Part shown: one piece after another, positions 28,452-38,367 of the stretch
Numbering within the stretch: the stretch's first letter is position 1
How the letters are laid out: every line of letters starts with the position of its first letter
NCBI GenBank assembly: GCA_022493055.1
Contig: CP092781.1
Location: 868,001 to 932,000 of the forward strand
Source: Staphylococcus roterodami
Lineage (GTDB): Bacteria; Bacillota; Bacilli; Staphylococcales; Staphylococcaceae
Direction of reading: 5' to 3'
Length of the DNA: 64,000 bases
Made by a program: the position numbers and the translations under genes
Notes under the pieces: generated by a model
Database searches by the model: none
What the model was told of the DNA's origin: nothing
Seen by the model: the letters and a program-made list of their open reading frames with translations, nothing else

Positions 28452-29006
28452 TTAGTTTATCGTGATGTTATCTATATCCTTTTTAAATAACATCAATTGT
28501 TTATGATCATTATAGTCATCACCAACTTTAGCTGAAATTGGGGGATCATTTTTATCTTTACTATGGATAGTTACTGTGTCGCCGTTTTTAACGATTTGTT
28601 TCTCTTTTAATTTGTCAGTTAATTTTTTCCATGCATCATTTGCGTCAAACCTATTTCCGTTTGGATTTATTCTTGACAAATCAATTCTTTTAACACTATC
28701 GGTATTAATCGGTTTGTTATTAGAATTGCTAAGTTCATTTAAATTGGCGGTACCTTCAATACTGTTTTCACCGCCATTTGGTAATTTATAAGTCACTTTG
28801 ACATTTTCATTATCTGTTTTATCGATAATATTAGCCTCTTTCAAAGCATCTCTTACATTTTTCCACAACTGTCCGTCTGTTGTTTCAGCAGCTTTTGCAA
28901 CGTTATTAATACCATTATAATTTGAAGAAGAATGAAAACCTGAACCTACTGTTGTTAAAACTAAAGCACTTGCTATCAATGTTTTTGTTAATAGTTTTTT
29001 ATTCAT
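28452..29006 (-). CDS. ear: Ear, secreted SaPI protein
   Basis: A 184-residue exported protein with a classical signal peptide (residues 1-40, ending VAKAAET). It matches my memory of Ear, found on SaPI1, SaPI3 and SaPI5-type islands and abundant in culture supernatants. Two similar halves can be seen: LWKNVRDALKEANI near residue 47 and AWKKLTDKLKEKQIV near 127, each followed by a beta-rich stretch, suggesting internal duplication. Biological role is not settled. It has its own terminator and reads opposite to the upstream module. In related islands superantigen genes lie beside it; here none is present. Confidence 0.85.
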   Translation of the reverse strand: MNKKLLTKTLIASALVLTTVGSGFHSSSNYNGINNVAKAAETTDGQLWKNVRDALKEANIIDKTDNENVKVTYKLPNGGENSIEGTANLNELSNSNNKPINTDSVKRIDLSRINPNGNRFDANDAWKKLTDKLKEKQIVKNGDTVTIHSKDKNDPPISAKVGDDYNDHKQLMLFKKDIDNITIN

Positions 29007-29157
29007 TTTATTTTCTCCTATAACTTATTTGCAATCGATTACAAAGTAATTTTACAATTATTATTTATGTAAATCAATTAAATAATTATTAACAAATCCA
29101 TAAAATTTTATCATTAAAATATAATAATTTTGAGCTAGAAATATTCGTCATTTATGC

Positions 29158-29231
29158 TATAATCGTTTTAGACACAGCAATGTGTTCAAATTTTCATCTA
29201 TTCGTAAGTTAGCCTTCGGGCTGACTTTTTA
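29158..29231 (+). ncRNA. Candidate small RNA with UUCG terminator
   Basis: An extended -10 element TGCTATAAT (-10 at 29158-29163) is followed about 45 bases later by AGTTAGCC-TTCG-GGCTGACT and a T-run (29207-29231). The transcript would be about 60 nt and has no obvious reading frame. It is divergent from ear. The -35 region is weak. Confidence 0.5.
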
Positions 29232-29266
29232 TTTCCATTATTCACATGTTAATCTTGTTGTTGTTT

Positions 29267-29298
29267 AGGCAGGTACTTCGGTACTTGCCTATTTTTTT
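29267..29298 (+). terminator. Second UUCG hairpin terminator
   Basis: AGGCAGGTAC-TTCG-GTACTTGCCT and seven T: a 10-bp stem with a tetraloop. It either backs up the previous terminator or insulates the toxin-like locus downstream. Confidence 0.8.
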
Positions 29299-29318
29299 AT
29301 GCAAATTTTAAAAAACAC

Positions 29319-29347
29319 TTGAATAATAAACATTTGTTTAGTATAAT
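29319..29347 (+). promoter_or_regulatory. Promoter of the small hydrophobic peptide gene
   Basis: TTGAAT (29319-29324), 17-base spacer, TATAAT (29342-29347). It would drive a leader of about 50 bases and the peptide gene at 29405. Confidence 0.75.
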
Positions 29348-29404
29348 TATATTTGTAGGTTAGTTGATGACTTACAAATTATGTGTAAGGAGGTGAAAAG
29401 CCTC

Positions 29405-29533
29405 ATGCTAGACATAATAAAAACACTTCTAGAACATCAAGTATTGGCAGTACTGATAATTCCAGAAGTGTTAAAACAACTTAGAGAATGGCATCTCGGC
29501 TACCTAGACCGAAAGCCAAACAACAAAGATTAA
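29405..29533 (+). CDS. Small hydrophobic peptide, candidate type I toxin
   Basis: Forty-two residues: a hydrophobic/amphipathic helix (LLEHQVLAVLIIPEVLKQL, about residues 8-26) followed by a charged tail (GYLDRKPNNKD). AAGGAGGTG lies before the ATG, with a strong promoter upstream. A minus-strand promoter at 29573-29601 points back at the 3' end, and a GGAGCC/GGCTCC hairpin lies in the overlap. This arrangement of membrane peptide and convergent antisense RNA is that of a type I toxin-antitoxin unit, but the peptide is not one of the families (Fst, SprG, TxpA) I can name. Confidence 0.6.
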   Translation: MLDIIKTLLEHQVLAVLIIPEVLKQLREWHLGYLDRKPNNKD

Positions 29534-29543
29534 CATTATGCTT

Positions 29544-29601
29544 GGAGCCTGACGGCTCCTCCTTACACTTATATAATATAATATTATTTGGAGGTTTTCA
29601 A
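29544..29601 (-). ncRNA. Candidate antisense RNA start opposing the peptide gene
   Basis: On the minus strand, TTGAAA (29596-29601), 17 bases, TATTAT (29573-29578) form a promoter directed into the 3' end of the 29405-29533 gene. The first transcribed bases cover the GGAGCC-TGAC-GGCTCC stem (29544-29559). The 3' end of such an RNA is not evident. Confidence 0.45.
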
Positions 29602-29603
29602 TT

Positions 29604-29714
29604 ATGACAGAACAAATGTATTTATTATTGTTTTTATTAAGCCTACCATTGTTATTATTTATCGGGAGAAAAACACATTTTTATTGTTTAGATAAAAAGA
29701 ATGGACGTAGATAA
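29604..29714 (+). CDS. Small membrane protein, 36 aa
   Basis: ATG at 29604 after TTGGAGG, encoding 36 residues with one hydrophobic helix (LLLFLLSLPLLLFI, about residues 7-20) and a basic tail. It is followed by a small helix-turn-helix protein on the same strand one base later. Unknown function; the ribosome-binding site also overlaps the -35 of the opposing promoter. Confidence 0.5.
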   Translation: MTEQMYLLLFLLSLPLLLFIGRKTHFYCLDKKNGRR

Positions 29715-29715
29715 T

Positions 29716-29901
29716 ATGAGTGATTATAAATTAAAAATAATTGAATTGATCAAAAGTGATATAACAGGTTACCAAATTCACAAACAAACTGGCGTAGCGC
29801 AATATGTAATTTCACAATTAAGGCAAGGAAAGCGCGAAGTAGATAACTTAACTTTAAATACAACTGAAAAACTATACAGTTACGCACGACAAGTGTTATA
29901 A
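29716..29901 (+). CDS. Small helix-turn-helix protein
   Basis: Sixty-one residues from ATG 29716 (an in-frame ATG at 29701 is also possible). IKSDITGYQIHKQTGVAQYV, then ISQLRQGKREV, is a typical helix-turn-helix, ending in a short helix. Similar short DNA-binding proteins occur near SaPI and phage ends. Directly coupled to the small membrane protein upstream. Its target could be the operator upstream of the toxin-like or two-gene locus; this is untested. Confidence 0.65.
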   Translation: MSDYKLKIIELIKSDITGYQIHKQTGVAQYVISQLRQGKREVDNLTLNTTEKLYSYARQVL

Positions 29902-29908
29902 TATAAAT

Positions 29909-30166
29909 GTGAAATGGTCATTCTTGAAATGACTCGGTCGCTACTGGCACAGATCGTTTAAAGTGTCACCACAACATGAACTGAGAATTCATATGACGTT
30001 GCTGACGAGCGACAAAGCTCTGTGTTCCTGGATGGGAGTAAGTTTGTGTGGTGGTGCATAACAAGTCGCTGAAATATTTGCGACATAATAAAGCATATTA
30101 TCGGTTTTATTAAGTGCTAAAGGCACATTTTAACCACCCATACTAGTTACTGGGTGGTTGTTTTTT
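29909..30166 (+). ncRNA. Candidate structured RNA, about 260 nt
   Basis: An extended -10 TGTTATAAT (-10 at 29897-29902) precedes a region that has no open frame but a strong terminator at its end (AACCACCCA / TGGGTGGTT, then TTTTTT; 30132-30166). GC content is visibly higher than its surroundings and several complementary words occur (for example GGTCGC and GCGAC). It could be a small RNA of the island or the leader of a lost gene. Confidence 0.45.
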
Positions 30167-30187
30167 ATGTTATATTATAAATGATCA

Positions 30188-30224
30188 AACCACACCACCT
30201 ATTAATTTAGGAGTGTGGTTATTT
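30188..30224. terminator. Hairpin near the right end of the island
   Basis: AACCACAC / GTGTGGTT stem followed by a short T-rich stretch (TATTTTC); it can function on either strand and insulates the cargo from attR. Confidence 0.6.
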
Positions 30225-30356
30225 TCAAGGGCAAAAAAAGGGCATAATTTTAAAACAAAGGGCAAGGGTATGAACTATAAAATACCTTGAAACACTTATA
30301 AATGCCTATATAAAAGCATTTTGAATGCTCATGGATTTCCTTGATAATACAATTTG

Positions 30357-30373
30357 TTATTCCTGCTAAATAA
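30357..30373. repeat. attR, right junction of the island
   Basis: TTATTCCTGCTAAATAA. Its complement TTATTTAGCAGGAATAA is, from memory, the attachment core reported for SaPI1-type islands. Joining the left flank of attL to the right flank of this site recreates a metQ 3' end (GTA ATT CCT GCT AAA TAA) followed by a terminator. Confidence 0.85.
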
Positions 30374-30381
30374 CCAATTAC

Positions 30382-30414
30382 AAGCTCAGTAACGTCAAGT
30401 TGCTGGGCTTTTGT
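30382..30414 (+). terminator. Original metQ terminator displaced by the island
   Basis: AAGCTCAGTAAC and GTTGCTGGGCTTTT pair with two G-U wobbles and end in T-rich DNA. It lies nine bases after the reconstructed metQ stop codon and 16 kb from the gene it would have served. Confidence 0.75.
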
Positions 30415-30575
30415 GAGTTGTGAGTTTCCAACGAAAATAAAAAACACTAAGTATAAGGTATATTATTTATTAAATGGTGAAGTAGCAAAAGGTAAAATAA
30501 CATACTTAACATTGAAATTTTTTCACTCATTATATAATGAAGCTAAATAATTTTACAAAATTATTTGAGTTAAAT

Positions 30576-30600
30576 GTTTAGACGTTTTTGAATCGGGTAA
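30576..30600 (+). promoter_or_regulatory. Sigma-B-type promoter of csbD
   Basis: GTTTAG, 13-base spacer, GGGTAA fits the staphylococcal sigma-B consensus (GTTTAA-N12-14-GGGTAT). It lies 38 bases before the CsbD-like start. Confidence 0.8.
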
Positions 30601-30638
30601 ATTTAAATTACAACATTTATTTCAAGGAGGCATTCATT

Positions 30639-30833
30639 ATGGCAGACGAAAGTAAATTTGAACAAGCAAAAGGTAACGTTAAAGAAACAGTAGGAAATGT
30701 TACTGATGATAAAGATTTAGAAAATGAAGGTAAAGAAGATAAAGCTTCTGGTAAAGCTAAAGAATTCGTTGAAAATGCTAAAGAAAAAGCAACTGATTTT
30801 ATAGACAAAGTAAAAGGTAACAAAGGCGAGTAA
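30639..30833 (+). CDS. CsbD-family general stress protein
   Basis: Sixty-four residues, extremely rich in Lys, Glu, Asp and Ala ([20 protein letters not shown]), the standard CsbD composition. CsbD proteins are highly abundant sigma-B-dependent stress proteins of unknown mechanism; the sigma-B promoter upstream agrees. The frame opens at 30588, but AAGGAGG precedes the ATG at 30639. Its own terminator follows. Confidence 0.9.
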   Translation: MADESKFEQAKGNVKETVGNVTDDKDLENEGKEDKASGKAKEFVENAKEKATDFIDKVKGNKGE

Positions 30834-30865
30834 TTTTACTTTTATATCCTAATACACTACACATG

Positions 30866-30902
30866 CCACTTAGTCGGTATAAATATCGGCTAAGTGGTTT
30901 TG
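30866..30902 (+). terminator. csbD terminator
   Basis: CCACTTAG / CTAAGTGG with an inner paired CGGTAT/ATATCGG region and a T-run, 32 bases after the stop. Confidence 0.85.
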
Positions 30903-30979
30903 CTGTGTCTATGAAAATTATGTCATGCGTGATTTAGTTAATATTAATTTTAATGAAAGAAAGAGTCTAAATTAAAAAA

Positions 30980-31043
30980 CTCGTTAACTAACTTCAATGG
31001 TAATCAACGAAAACTTAATCCTACATTGAAAGTAATTAACGAG
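30980..31043 (-). terminator. popT terminator
   Basis: CTCGTTAACTAACTTCAATG and CATTGAAAGTAATTAACGAG form an imperfect 20-bp stem; six A precede it on the plus strand, giving a T-run on the minus strand after the membrane gene. Confidence 0.75.
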
Positions 31044-31075
31044 AAAATCTGAATCAAAGAATTATTCGCGGATGG

Positions 31076-31927
31076 TTATTCATTTTCAGCGGTAATACGA
31101 CCTAAAGTCAAACTTACGATTAAGCCGATGATAAATACTACAATTGAAACAAACCACATCGTGATACTAGTTGGTAAACCTGGAAATACTGCAAAAAGCG
31201 ATCCAATGACGAAACCAATTATCAACGCAAAAGTCATTAATTTATGATTCAACAGGAAATATTGAATGATTTTGCTGGAAAAAATGAAACCAGCAAGTAC
31301 ACCAAAACCGACTGCAAGTAAAATAGGGATACCGGCAAAGTTAAGCTTAACTACTTCAGAAATAGCTAACATGACAGTACCATAAACACCAAATACTAAT
31401 AACATAAATGAACCTGAAATACCTGGAAGTAACATGGCGCTGGATGCACACATACCTGCAATAAAATATTTAAAAATAAGACCAGTTGAAAGTGTCAGTG
31501 TTTCACCAGCGTGTTTATCGCCACTATTTAATAAAGTAATGATAACTAAAATGACGATACCAATTATAACCATCATATAATGTTTAACTGAAAATGATGA
31601 CTTATAGTTAGATATTTTTAATAAGTAAGGGACAATTCCTATAATTAACCCACCAAAGAAAAACATAGTAGCTATGTGATGTTGGCTTAATAAGTAATTG
31701 AAAAGATTACTTAGTGATCCCATTGCTAATAACATGCCAATTATAATAGGAAGTAAAAATGTGAAACTTGGCCAAAAGCGCCTTGAGAAGATACCACTTA
31801 TGGAAGCGATAAACTGGTTGTATATACCTAGTAATAAAGCGATGGTGCCACCACTAACGCCAGGTACTAAATCACTCGTACCCATAGCAAATCCTTTTAA
31901 AATATTAATCCATTTAAACTGTTGCAT
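31076..31927 (-). CDS. popT: DUF368 undecaprenyl-phosphate translocase PopT
   Basis: A 283-residue polytopic membrane protein with about eight to nine hydrophobic helices. Two similar signature loops, DLVPGVSGGT near residue 18 and LLPGISGSF near residue 165, mark the inverted-repeat halves of DUF368. The S. aureus DUF368 protein adjacent to sufC was recently identified as PopT, which returns undecaprenyl phosphate across the membrane for reuse in wall synthesis. Location between csbD and sufC agrees. Divergent from suf; AAGGAG ribosome-binding site. Confidence 0.85.
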   Translation of the reverse strand: MQQFKWINILKGFAMGTSDLVPGVSGGTIALLLGIYNQFIASISGIFSRRFWPSFTFLLPIIIGMLLAMGSLSNLFNYLLSQHHIATMFFFGGLIIGIVPYLLKISNYKSSFSVKHYMMVIIGIVILVIITLLNSGDKHAGETLTLSTGLIFKYFIAGMCASSAMLLPGISGSFMLLVFGVYGTVMLAISEVVKLNFAGIPILLAVGFGVLAGFIFSSKIIQYFLLNHKLMTFALIIGFVIGSLFAVFPGLPTSITMWFVSIVVFIIGLIVSLTLGRITAENE

Positions 31928-32253
31928 GAATAACTCCTTTCTAACGATTGGAATAAAACATAAATAGCATCATACCATATCATAAATGTATTAGTGAAAT
32001 GATAACATATTTTAAAAACATAAAATCCATTGAGAAATTATGTGTACTGATTATCATTTATACTTCTGAACGGAGTCAATTAGAGATGTACTTTAGAGTT
32101 ATTAAAAATAATAAAAAGGGTTTAAGTTATTTATATTAAGGTATAAGTAAGTTATAATTAACTGTACGCATTATTACAAAGTCTTTTTGACTACAAATTA
32201 AAATTATTATAAACTAGTTAAGAAAACTTTATATTTTACGGAGGGAATATAAA
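31928..32253. other. popT-suf divergent intergenic region
   Basis: No gene supported. It is AT-rich and must hold the divergent promoters of popT and sufC; a TATAAT at 32153-32158 about 100 bases before sufC has only a weak -35 (TTTATA) at 17 bases. Confidence 0.5.
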
Positions 32254-33015
32254 ATGGCATCAACATTAGAAATCAAAGACCTACATGTGTCTATTGAGGA
32301 TAAAGAAATTTTAAAAGGTGTTAACTTGACAATTAACACTGATGAAATACATGCGATTATGGGACCAAATGGGACAGGTAAATCAACTTTATCATCTGCA
32401 ATTATGGGACACCCAAGCTATGAAGTAACTAAAGGAGAAGTACTTTTAGACGGTGTTAATATTTTAGAATTAGAAGTTGATGAAAGAGCAAAAGCAGGGT
32501 TGTTCTTAGCAATGCAATATCCATCTGAAATTACAGGTGTAACAAATGCTGATTTCATGCGTTCGGCAATTAATGCGAAACGCGAAGAAGGACAAGAGAT
32601 TAACTTAATGCAATTTATTAAGAAATTAGATAAGAACATGGACTTTTTAGATATCGATAAAGACATGGCTCAACGTTATTTAAATGAAGGTTTCTCAGGT
32701 GGAGAGAAGAAACGTAACGAAATCTTACAATTAATGATGTTAGAACCTAAATTTGCAATTTTAGATGAAATCGATTCAGGTTTAGACATCGATGCATTAA
32801 AAGTTGTATCAAAAGGCATTAACCAAATGCGTGGGGAAAACTTTGGTGCATTAATGATTACTCACTATCAACGTTTATTAAATTATATTACGCCAGATAA
32901 AGTACACGTAATGTATGCTGGTAAAGTCGTTAAGTCTGGTGGCCCAGAATTAGCAAAACGTCTTGAAGAAGAAGGATATGAATGGGTTAAAGAAGAGTTC
33001 GGTTCAGCTGAATAA
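32254..33015 (+). CDS. sufC: Fe-S assembly ATPase SufC
   Basis: A 253-residue ABC-type ATPase without a membrane partner. Walker A is GPNGTGKST near residue 35, the signature is the unusual [10 protein letters not shown], and Walker [13 protein letters not shown]. SufC drives the SufBCD scaffold complex that builds Fe-S clusters in the cytosol, essential in S. aureus. GGAGGG ribosome-binding site. First gene of the suf operon; sufD follows after 97 bases. Confidence 0.97.
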   Translation: MASTLEIKDLHVSIEDKEILKGVNLTINTDEIHAIMGPNGTGKSTLSSAIMGHPSYEVTKGEVLLDGVNILELEVDERAKAGLFLAMQYPSEITGVTNADFMRSAINAKREEGQEINLMQFIKKLDKNMDFLDIDKDMAQRYLNEGFSGGEKKRNEILQLMMLEPKFAILDEIDSGLDIDALKVVSKGINQMRGENFGALMITHYQRLLNYITPDKVHVMYAGKVVKSGGPELAKRLEEEGYEWVKEEFGSAE

Positions 33016-33112
33016 TCTTATTAATACAATATCCATGAGATGTTCATCTATATATGATGAAAATGGACATTTATTCGAAATAGTAAATTTCATCAAGTAG
33101 GAGGAAAAAGTT

Positions 33113-34420
33113 ATGACAACTGATATTTTGAACATTTCTGAAGAACAACTTGTTGATTATTCTAAAGCCCACAATGAACCTTCTTGGATGACAGAATTAC
33201 GTAAAAAAGCTTTGAAATTAACAGAAACTTTAGAAATGCCAAAACCTGATAAAACAAAATTAAGAAAATGGGATTTTGATTCTTTTAAACAACACGATGT
33301 TAAAGGTGATGTTTATCAATCTTTATCACAATTACCTGAATCAGTAAGAGAAATTATTGATGTAGATCAATCTAAAAATTTAGTGATTCAACATAACAAT
33401 ACGATTGCATTTACACAAGTTGATAATAATGCATCAAATGATGGTGTTATTATTGAAGGTTTAGCAGATGCACTTGTAAATCATAGTGATTTAGTACAAA
33501 AGTATTTTATGAAGGATGCAGTAACTGTAGATGAACATCGTATTACAGCGCTACATACAGCATTAGTTAATGGTGGTGTATTTGTTTATGTTCCTAAAAA
33601 TGTAGTTGTAGAACATCCAGTACAATATGTTGTTTTACATGATGATGAGAACGCAAGCTTCTACAATCATGTCATTATTGTTACTGAAGAAAGTGCTGAA
33701 GTGACATATGTTGAGAACTATTTATCAAATGCATCTGGTGAAGGAAATCAATTAAATATTATTTCTGAAGTCATTGCTGGTGCAAATTCAAATATCACTT
33801 ATGGTTCAGTAGATTACATGGACAAAGGCTTTACAGGCCATATCATTCGTCGTGGTATTACAGAAGCGGATGCTTCAATTAATTGGGCATTAGGTTTAAT
33901 GAATGAAGGTAGCCAAATTATTGATAATACAACTAATTTATATGGTGATCGCTCAACAAGTTCACTTAAATCAGTCGTAGTAGGTACAGGCGAACAAAAA
34001 ATCAATTTAACATCTAAAATTGTTCAATATGGTAAAGAAACTGATGGTTATATCCTTAAACACGGTGTAATGAAAGAACATGCATCATCTGTGTTTAATG
34101 GTATTGGATATATCAAGCATGGTGGTACTAAATCAATTGCTAACCAAGAATCACGTGTTTTAATGTTATCAGAACATGCACGAGGAGACGCAAATCCAAT
34201 TTTATTAATTGATGAAGATGATGTTCAAGCAGGTCACGCGGCTTCAGTAGGTCGTGTTGATCCGGATCAACTTTATTACTTAATGAGTCGTGGTATTTCT
34301 CAAAGAGAAGCAGAACGTCTTGTTATTCATGGGTTCTTAGATCCAGTTGTACGTGAATTACCTATCGAAGACGTTAAACGTCAATTGAGAGAAGTAATTG
34401 AACGCAAAGTTTCTAAATAA
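33113..34420 (+). CDS. sufD: Fe-S assembly protein SufD
   Basis: A 435-residue SufB/SufD-family protein with the parallel beta-helix core typical of the scaffold and the conserved C-terminal region EHARGDANPILLIDEDDVQA and GHAASVGRVD, which carries the cluster-site His. It pairs with SufB on the SufC dimer. AGGAGG ribosome-binding site. Length is normal. Confidence 0.97.
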   Translation: MTTDILNISEEQLVDYSKAHNEPSWMTELRKKALKLTETLEMPKPDKTKLRKWDFDSFKQHDVKGDVYQSLSQLPESVREIIDVDQSKNLVIQHNNTIAFTQVDNNASNDGVIIEGLADALVNHSDLVQKYFMKDAVTVDEHRITALHTALVNGGVFVYVPKNVVVEHPVQYVVLHDDENASFYNHVIIVTEESAEVTYVENYLSNASGEGNQLNIISEVIAGANSNITYGSVDYMDKGFTGHIIRRGITEADASINWALGLMNEGSQIIDNTTNLYGDRSTSSLKSVVVGTGEQKINLTSKIVQYGKETDGYILKHGVMKEHASSVFNGIGYIKHGGTKSIANQESRVLMLSEHARGDANPILLIDEDDVQAGHAASVGRVDPDQLYYLMSRGISQREAERLVIHGFLDPVVRELPIEDVKRQLREVIERKVSK

Positions 34421-34477
34421 GTTATTGTAAATTAAATTTAAACTGTTGATATTGGTGACAAACTATTACAACGGTAG

Positions 34478-36218
<1,741 letters not shown>

Positions 36219-36359
36219 AATGCTGTTAATCGTATGAGATATTTGACATTACACATATAAACTTTAATAAGGTGTCATGTCATTGTTATAATATGATTTA
36301 CATCATGAATTAAAAACTTACGCACGCCGTTGTAAATATATTTTTAAGGAGTGATTGAA

Positions 36360-37757
36360 ATGGCTAAAAAAGCACCAGATGTTGGGGATTATAAATATGG
36401 ATTCCACGACGATGATGTTTCCATTTTCAGATCAGAACGTGGTTTAACTGAGAATATTGTTAGAGAAATTTCTAACATGAAAAATGAGCCGGAATGGATG
36501 TTAGATTTCCGTCTTAAATCATTAAAATTATTTTATAAAATGCCAATGCCACAATGGGGTGGCGACTTATCAGAATTGAATTTCGATGACATTACGTACT
36601 ATGTTAAACCATCAGAACAAGCTGAGCGTTCATGGGATGAAGTGCCAGAAGAAATTAAACGAACTTTTGATAAATTAGGAATTCCTGAGGCTGAACAAAA
36701 GTATTTAGCTGGTGTTTCAGCACAATATGAATCAGAAGTTGTTTACCATAACATGGAAAAAGAACTTGAAGAAAAAGGTATCATTTTCAAAGATACAGAT
36801 AGTGCTTTACAAGAAAATGAAGAACTATTTAAAAAATACTTTGCGTCAGTTATTCCTGCAGCAGATAATAAATTTGCAGCGTTGAACTCAGCGGTATGGT
36901 CAGGTGGTTCATTCATTTATGTACCTAAGAATGTTAAATTGGATACGCCATTACAAGCATATTTCCGTATAAATTCTGAAAATATGGGTCAATTTGAACG
37001 TACTCTAATTATTGCTGATGAAGGTGCTTCTGTACATTATGTAGAAGGCTGTACTGCACCAGTTTATACAACAAGTTCATTACACTCAGCTGTTGTTGAA
37101 ATTATCGTGCATAAGGATGCACATGTACGTTATACAACTATTCAAAACTGGGCGAACAATGTATATAACTTAGTTACAAAGCGTACTTTTGTCTATGAAA
37201 ACGGAAATATGGAATGGGTAGATGGTAACTTAGGTTCTAAGTTAACGATGAAATATCCAAACTGTGTTCTATTAGGTGAAGGTGCGAAAGGTAGTACGTT
37301 ATCAATTGCATTCGCTGGTAAAGGACAAGTTCAAGATGCAGGTGCTAAAATGATTCATAAAGCACCTAATACATCTTCTACAATTGTTTCTAAATCTATT
37401 TCTAAAAATGGTGGTAAAGTTATTTACCGTGGTATTGTACATTTTGGACGTAAAGCAAAAGGTGCACGTTCTAACATTGAATGTGATACGTTAATCTTAG
37501 ACAACGAATCAACTTCAGATACAATTCCGTATAACGAAGTATTTAATGATCAGATCTCATTAGAGCATGAGGCAAAAGTCTCAAAAGTTTCTGAAGAACA
37601 ATTATTCTATTTAATGAGTCGTGGTATCTCTGAAGAAGAAGCGACAGAAATGATTGTTATGGGATTCATTGAACCATTTACCAAAGAACTTCCAATGGAA
37701 TATGCGGTAGAAATGAACCGTTTAATCAAATTCGAAATGGAAGGTAGTATCGGATAG
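36360..37757 (+). CDS. sufB: Fe-S scaffold protein SufB
   Basis: The 465-residue scaffold subunit where Fe-S clusters are assembled. YVEGCTAP holds the conserved Cys near 222, and the C-terminal [20 protein letters not shown] is typical. The frame opens at GTG 36351, which overlaps the AAGGAGTG ribosome-binding site of the true ATG at 36360. Last gene of the suf operon, separated from sufU by 141 bases and closed by a terminator. Confidence 0.97.
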   Translation: MAKKAPDVGDYKYGFHDDDVSIFRSERGLTENIVREISNMKNEPEWMLDFRLKSLKLFYKMPMPQWGGDLSELNFDDITYYVKPSEQAERSWDEVPEEIKRTFDKLGIPEAEQKYLAGVSAQYESEVVYHNMEKELEEKGIIFKDTDSALQENEELFKKYFASVIPAADNKFAALNSAVWSGGSFIYVPKNVKLDTPLQAYFRINSENMGQFERTLIIADEGASVHYVEGCTAPVYTTSSLHSAVVEIIVHKDAHVRYTTIQNWANNVYNLVTKRTFVYENGNMEWVDGNLGSKLTMKYPNCVLLGEGAKGSTLSIAFAGKGQVQDAGAKMIHKAPNTSSTIVSKSISKNGGKVIYRGIVHFGRKAKGARSNIECDTLILDNESTSDTIPYNEVFNDQISLEHEAKVSKVSEEQLFYLMSRGISEEEATEMIVMGFIEPFTKELPMEYAVEMNRLIKFEMEGSIG

Positions 37758-37822
37758 TTTTGAAAAGCGCGGTTAAGCTATTCTTAATCGTGAAAATAGG
37801 CTGATGATACCATTTTGATACT

Positions 37823-37850
37823 AAAAAAGTCACGTTAACGTGGCTTTTTT
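37823..37850 (+). terminator. suf operon terminator
   Basis: AAAAAAGTCACG / CGTGGCTTTTTT around TTAA, about 65 bases after sufB. Confidence 0.9.
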
Positions 37851-37900
37851 ATTTTAGGAACATCCATTATTGATATTTAGTACAGTTAAAGATACAAATA

Positions 37901-37945
37901 AACGTCTCTACACATTGGCAATTAAATCCAAAGTGCAGAGACGTT
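37901..37945 (-). terminator. Second hairpin beyond suf
   Basis: AACGTCTCT and AGAGACGTT with an inner CACA/AGTG pairing. It probably serves leftward transcription from the broken membrane gene at 38053, or is a bidirectional insulator. Confidence 0.6.
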
Positions 37946-38052
37946 TAATTTTTATATTGTTTAGAATAGTAAATAAGATTATTTGACTTAAATTTTAGAA
38001 AAGCAGATTTGAAGATAATCCTAGTAACTAATAATAGTAAAGAACTTAATTA

Positions 38053-38367
38053 TTAAAATAAAAAAATGACTAGCAATATTAAGTTGATTAAAGAGGTAAC
38101 TAATGGACCGTATGTTTTAAATGCATCTTTACTTTTATAACCAACAAACGTATCTAAAAATTGAATAAGAATCATTGCAATAGAGGTAGTAATTAAAAAA
38201 CTATCATTAAGAATAACTATAGTGAAAATTGATAATAAACATAATGGTAAGCTACGTGTGAGTGCTTAATAAGCGTTAATATTATGACTAGATGCACATG
38301 ATTGAATCGAATAACCTAAACGTACACTTGCACTGATTATTGTAAATATTGCTAAAACAAAATACAT
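38053..38367 (-). pseudogene. Broken small membrane protein gene
   Basis: From ATG 38367 (ribosome-binding site AAGGATT) a frame of 105 codons encodes a protein with about three or four hydrophobic helices (MYFVLAIFTIISASVRLGYS at the start), interrupted by a single in-frame TAA at 38266-38268, codon 34. The remainder is intact to the natural TAA at 38053. One base change would restore about 104 residues. It resembles a DUF4345/DoxX-like small membrane protein, but I cannot name it firmly. Confidence 0.7.

Larger units (their letters stand above)
14118..30369. mobile_element. S. aureus pathogenicity island (SaPI), about 16.25 kb
   Basis: Bounded by the attachment cores at 14118-14128 and 30359-30369. 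It has the full SaPI gene order: int, stl reversed against str, early small genes, primase, helicase/initiator, iteron origin, late operon with cpmA, cpmB and terS, then a variable cargo end. The 17-base site at attR is, from memory, the one reported for SaPI1-type islands. Cargo is unusual: an unknown two-gene module, ear, and small RNA/toxin-like loci, with no tst or enterotoxin. All mobilisation genes look intact except the small gene before terS. Confidence 0.95.

Noticed and set aside
14145..30250. AAAAAGGGCATAA shared near both island ends (around 14203 and 30235) as the attachment core
   Set aside because: It is shared, but it lies inside both junctions; the metQ-based core explains the restored gene and terminator, whereas this one does not. 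It may be an integrase arm-binding site.
30250..30447. Minus-strand open frame of 65 codons spanning attR
   Set aside because: It crosses the island junction and lies on the reverse complement of the reconstructed metQ end and its terminator; no ribosome-binding site. The frame is accidental.
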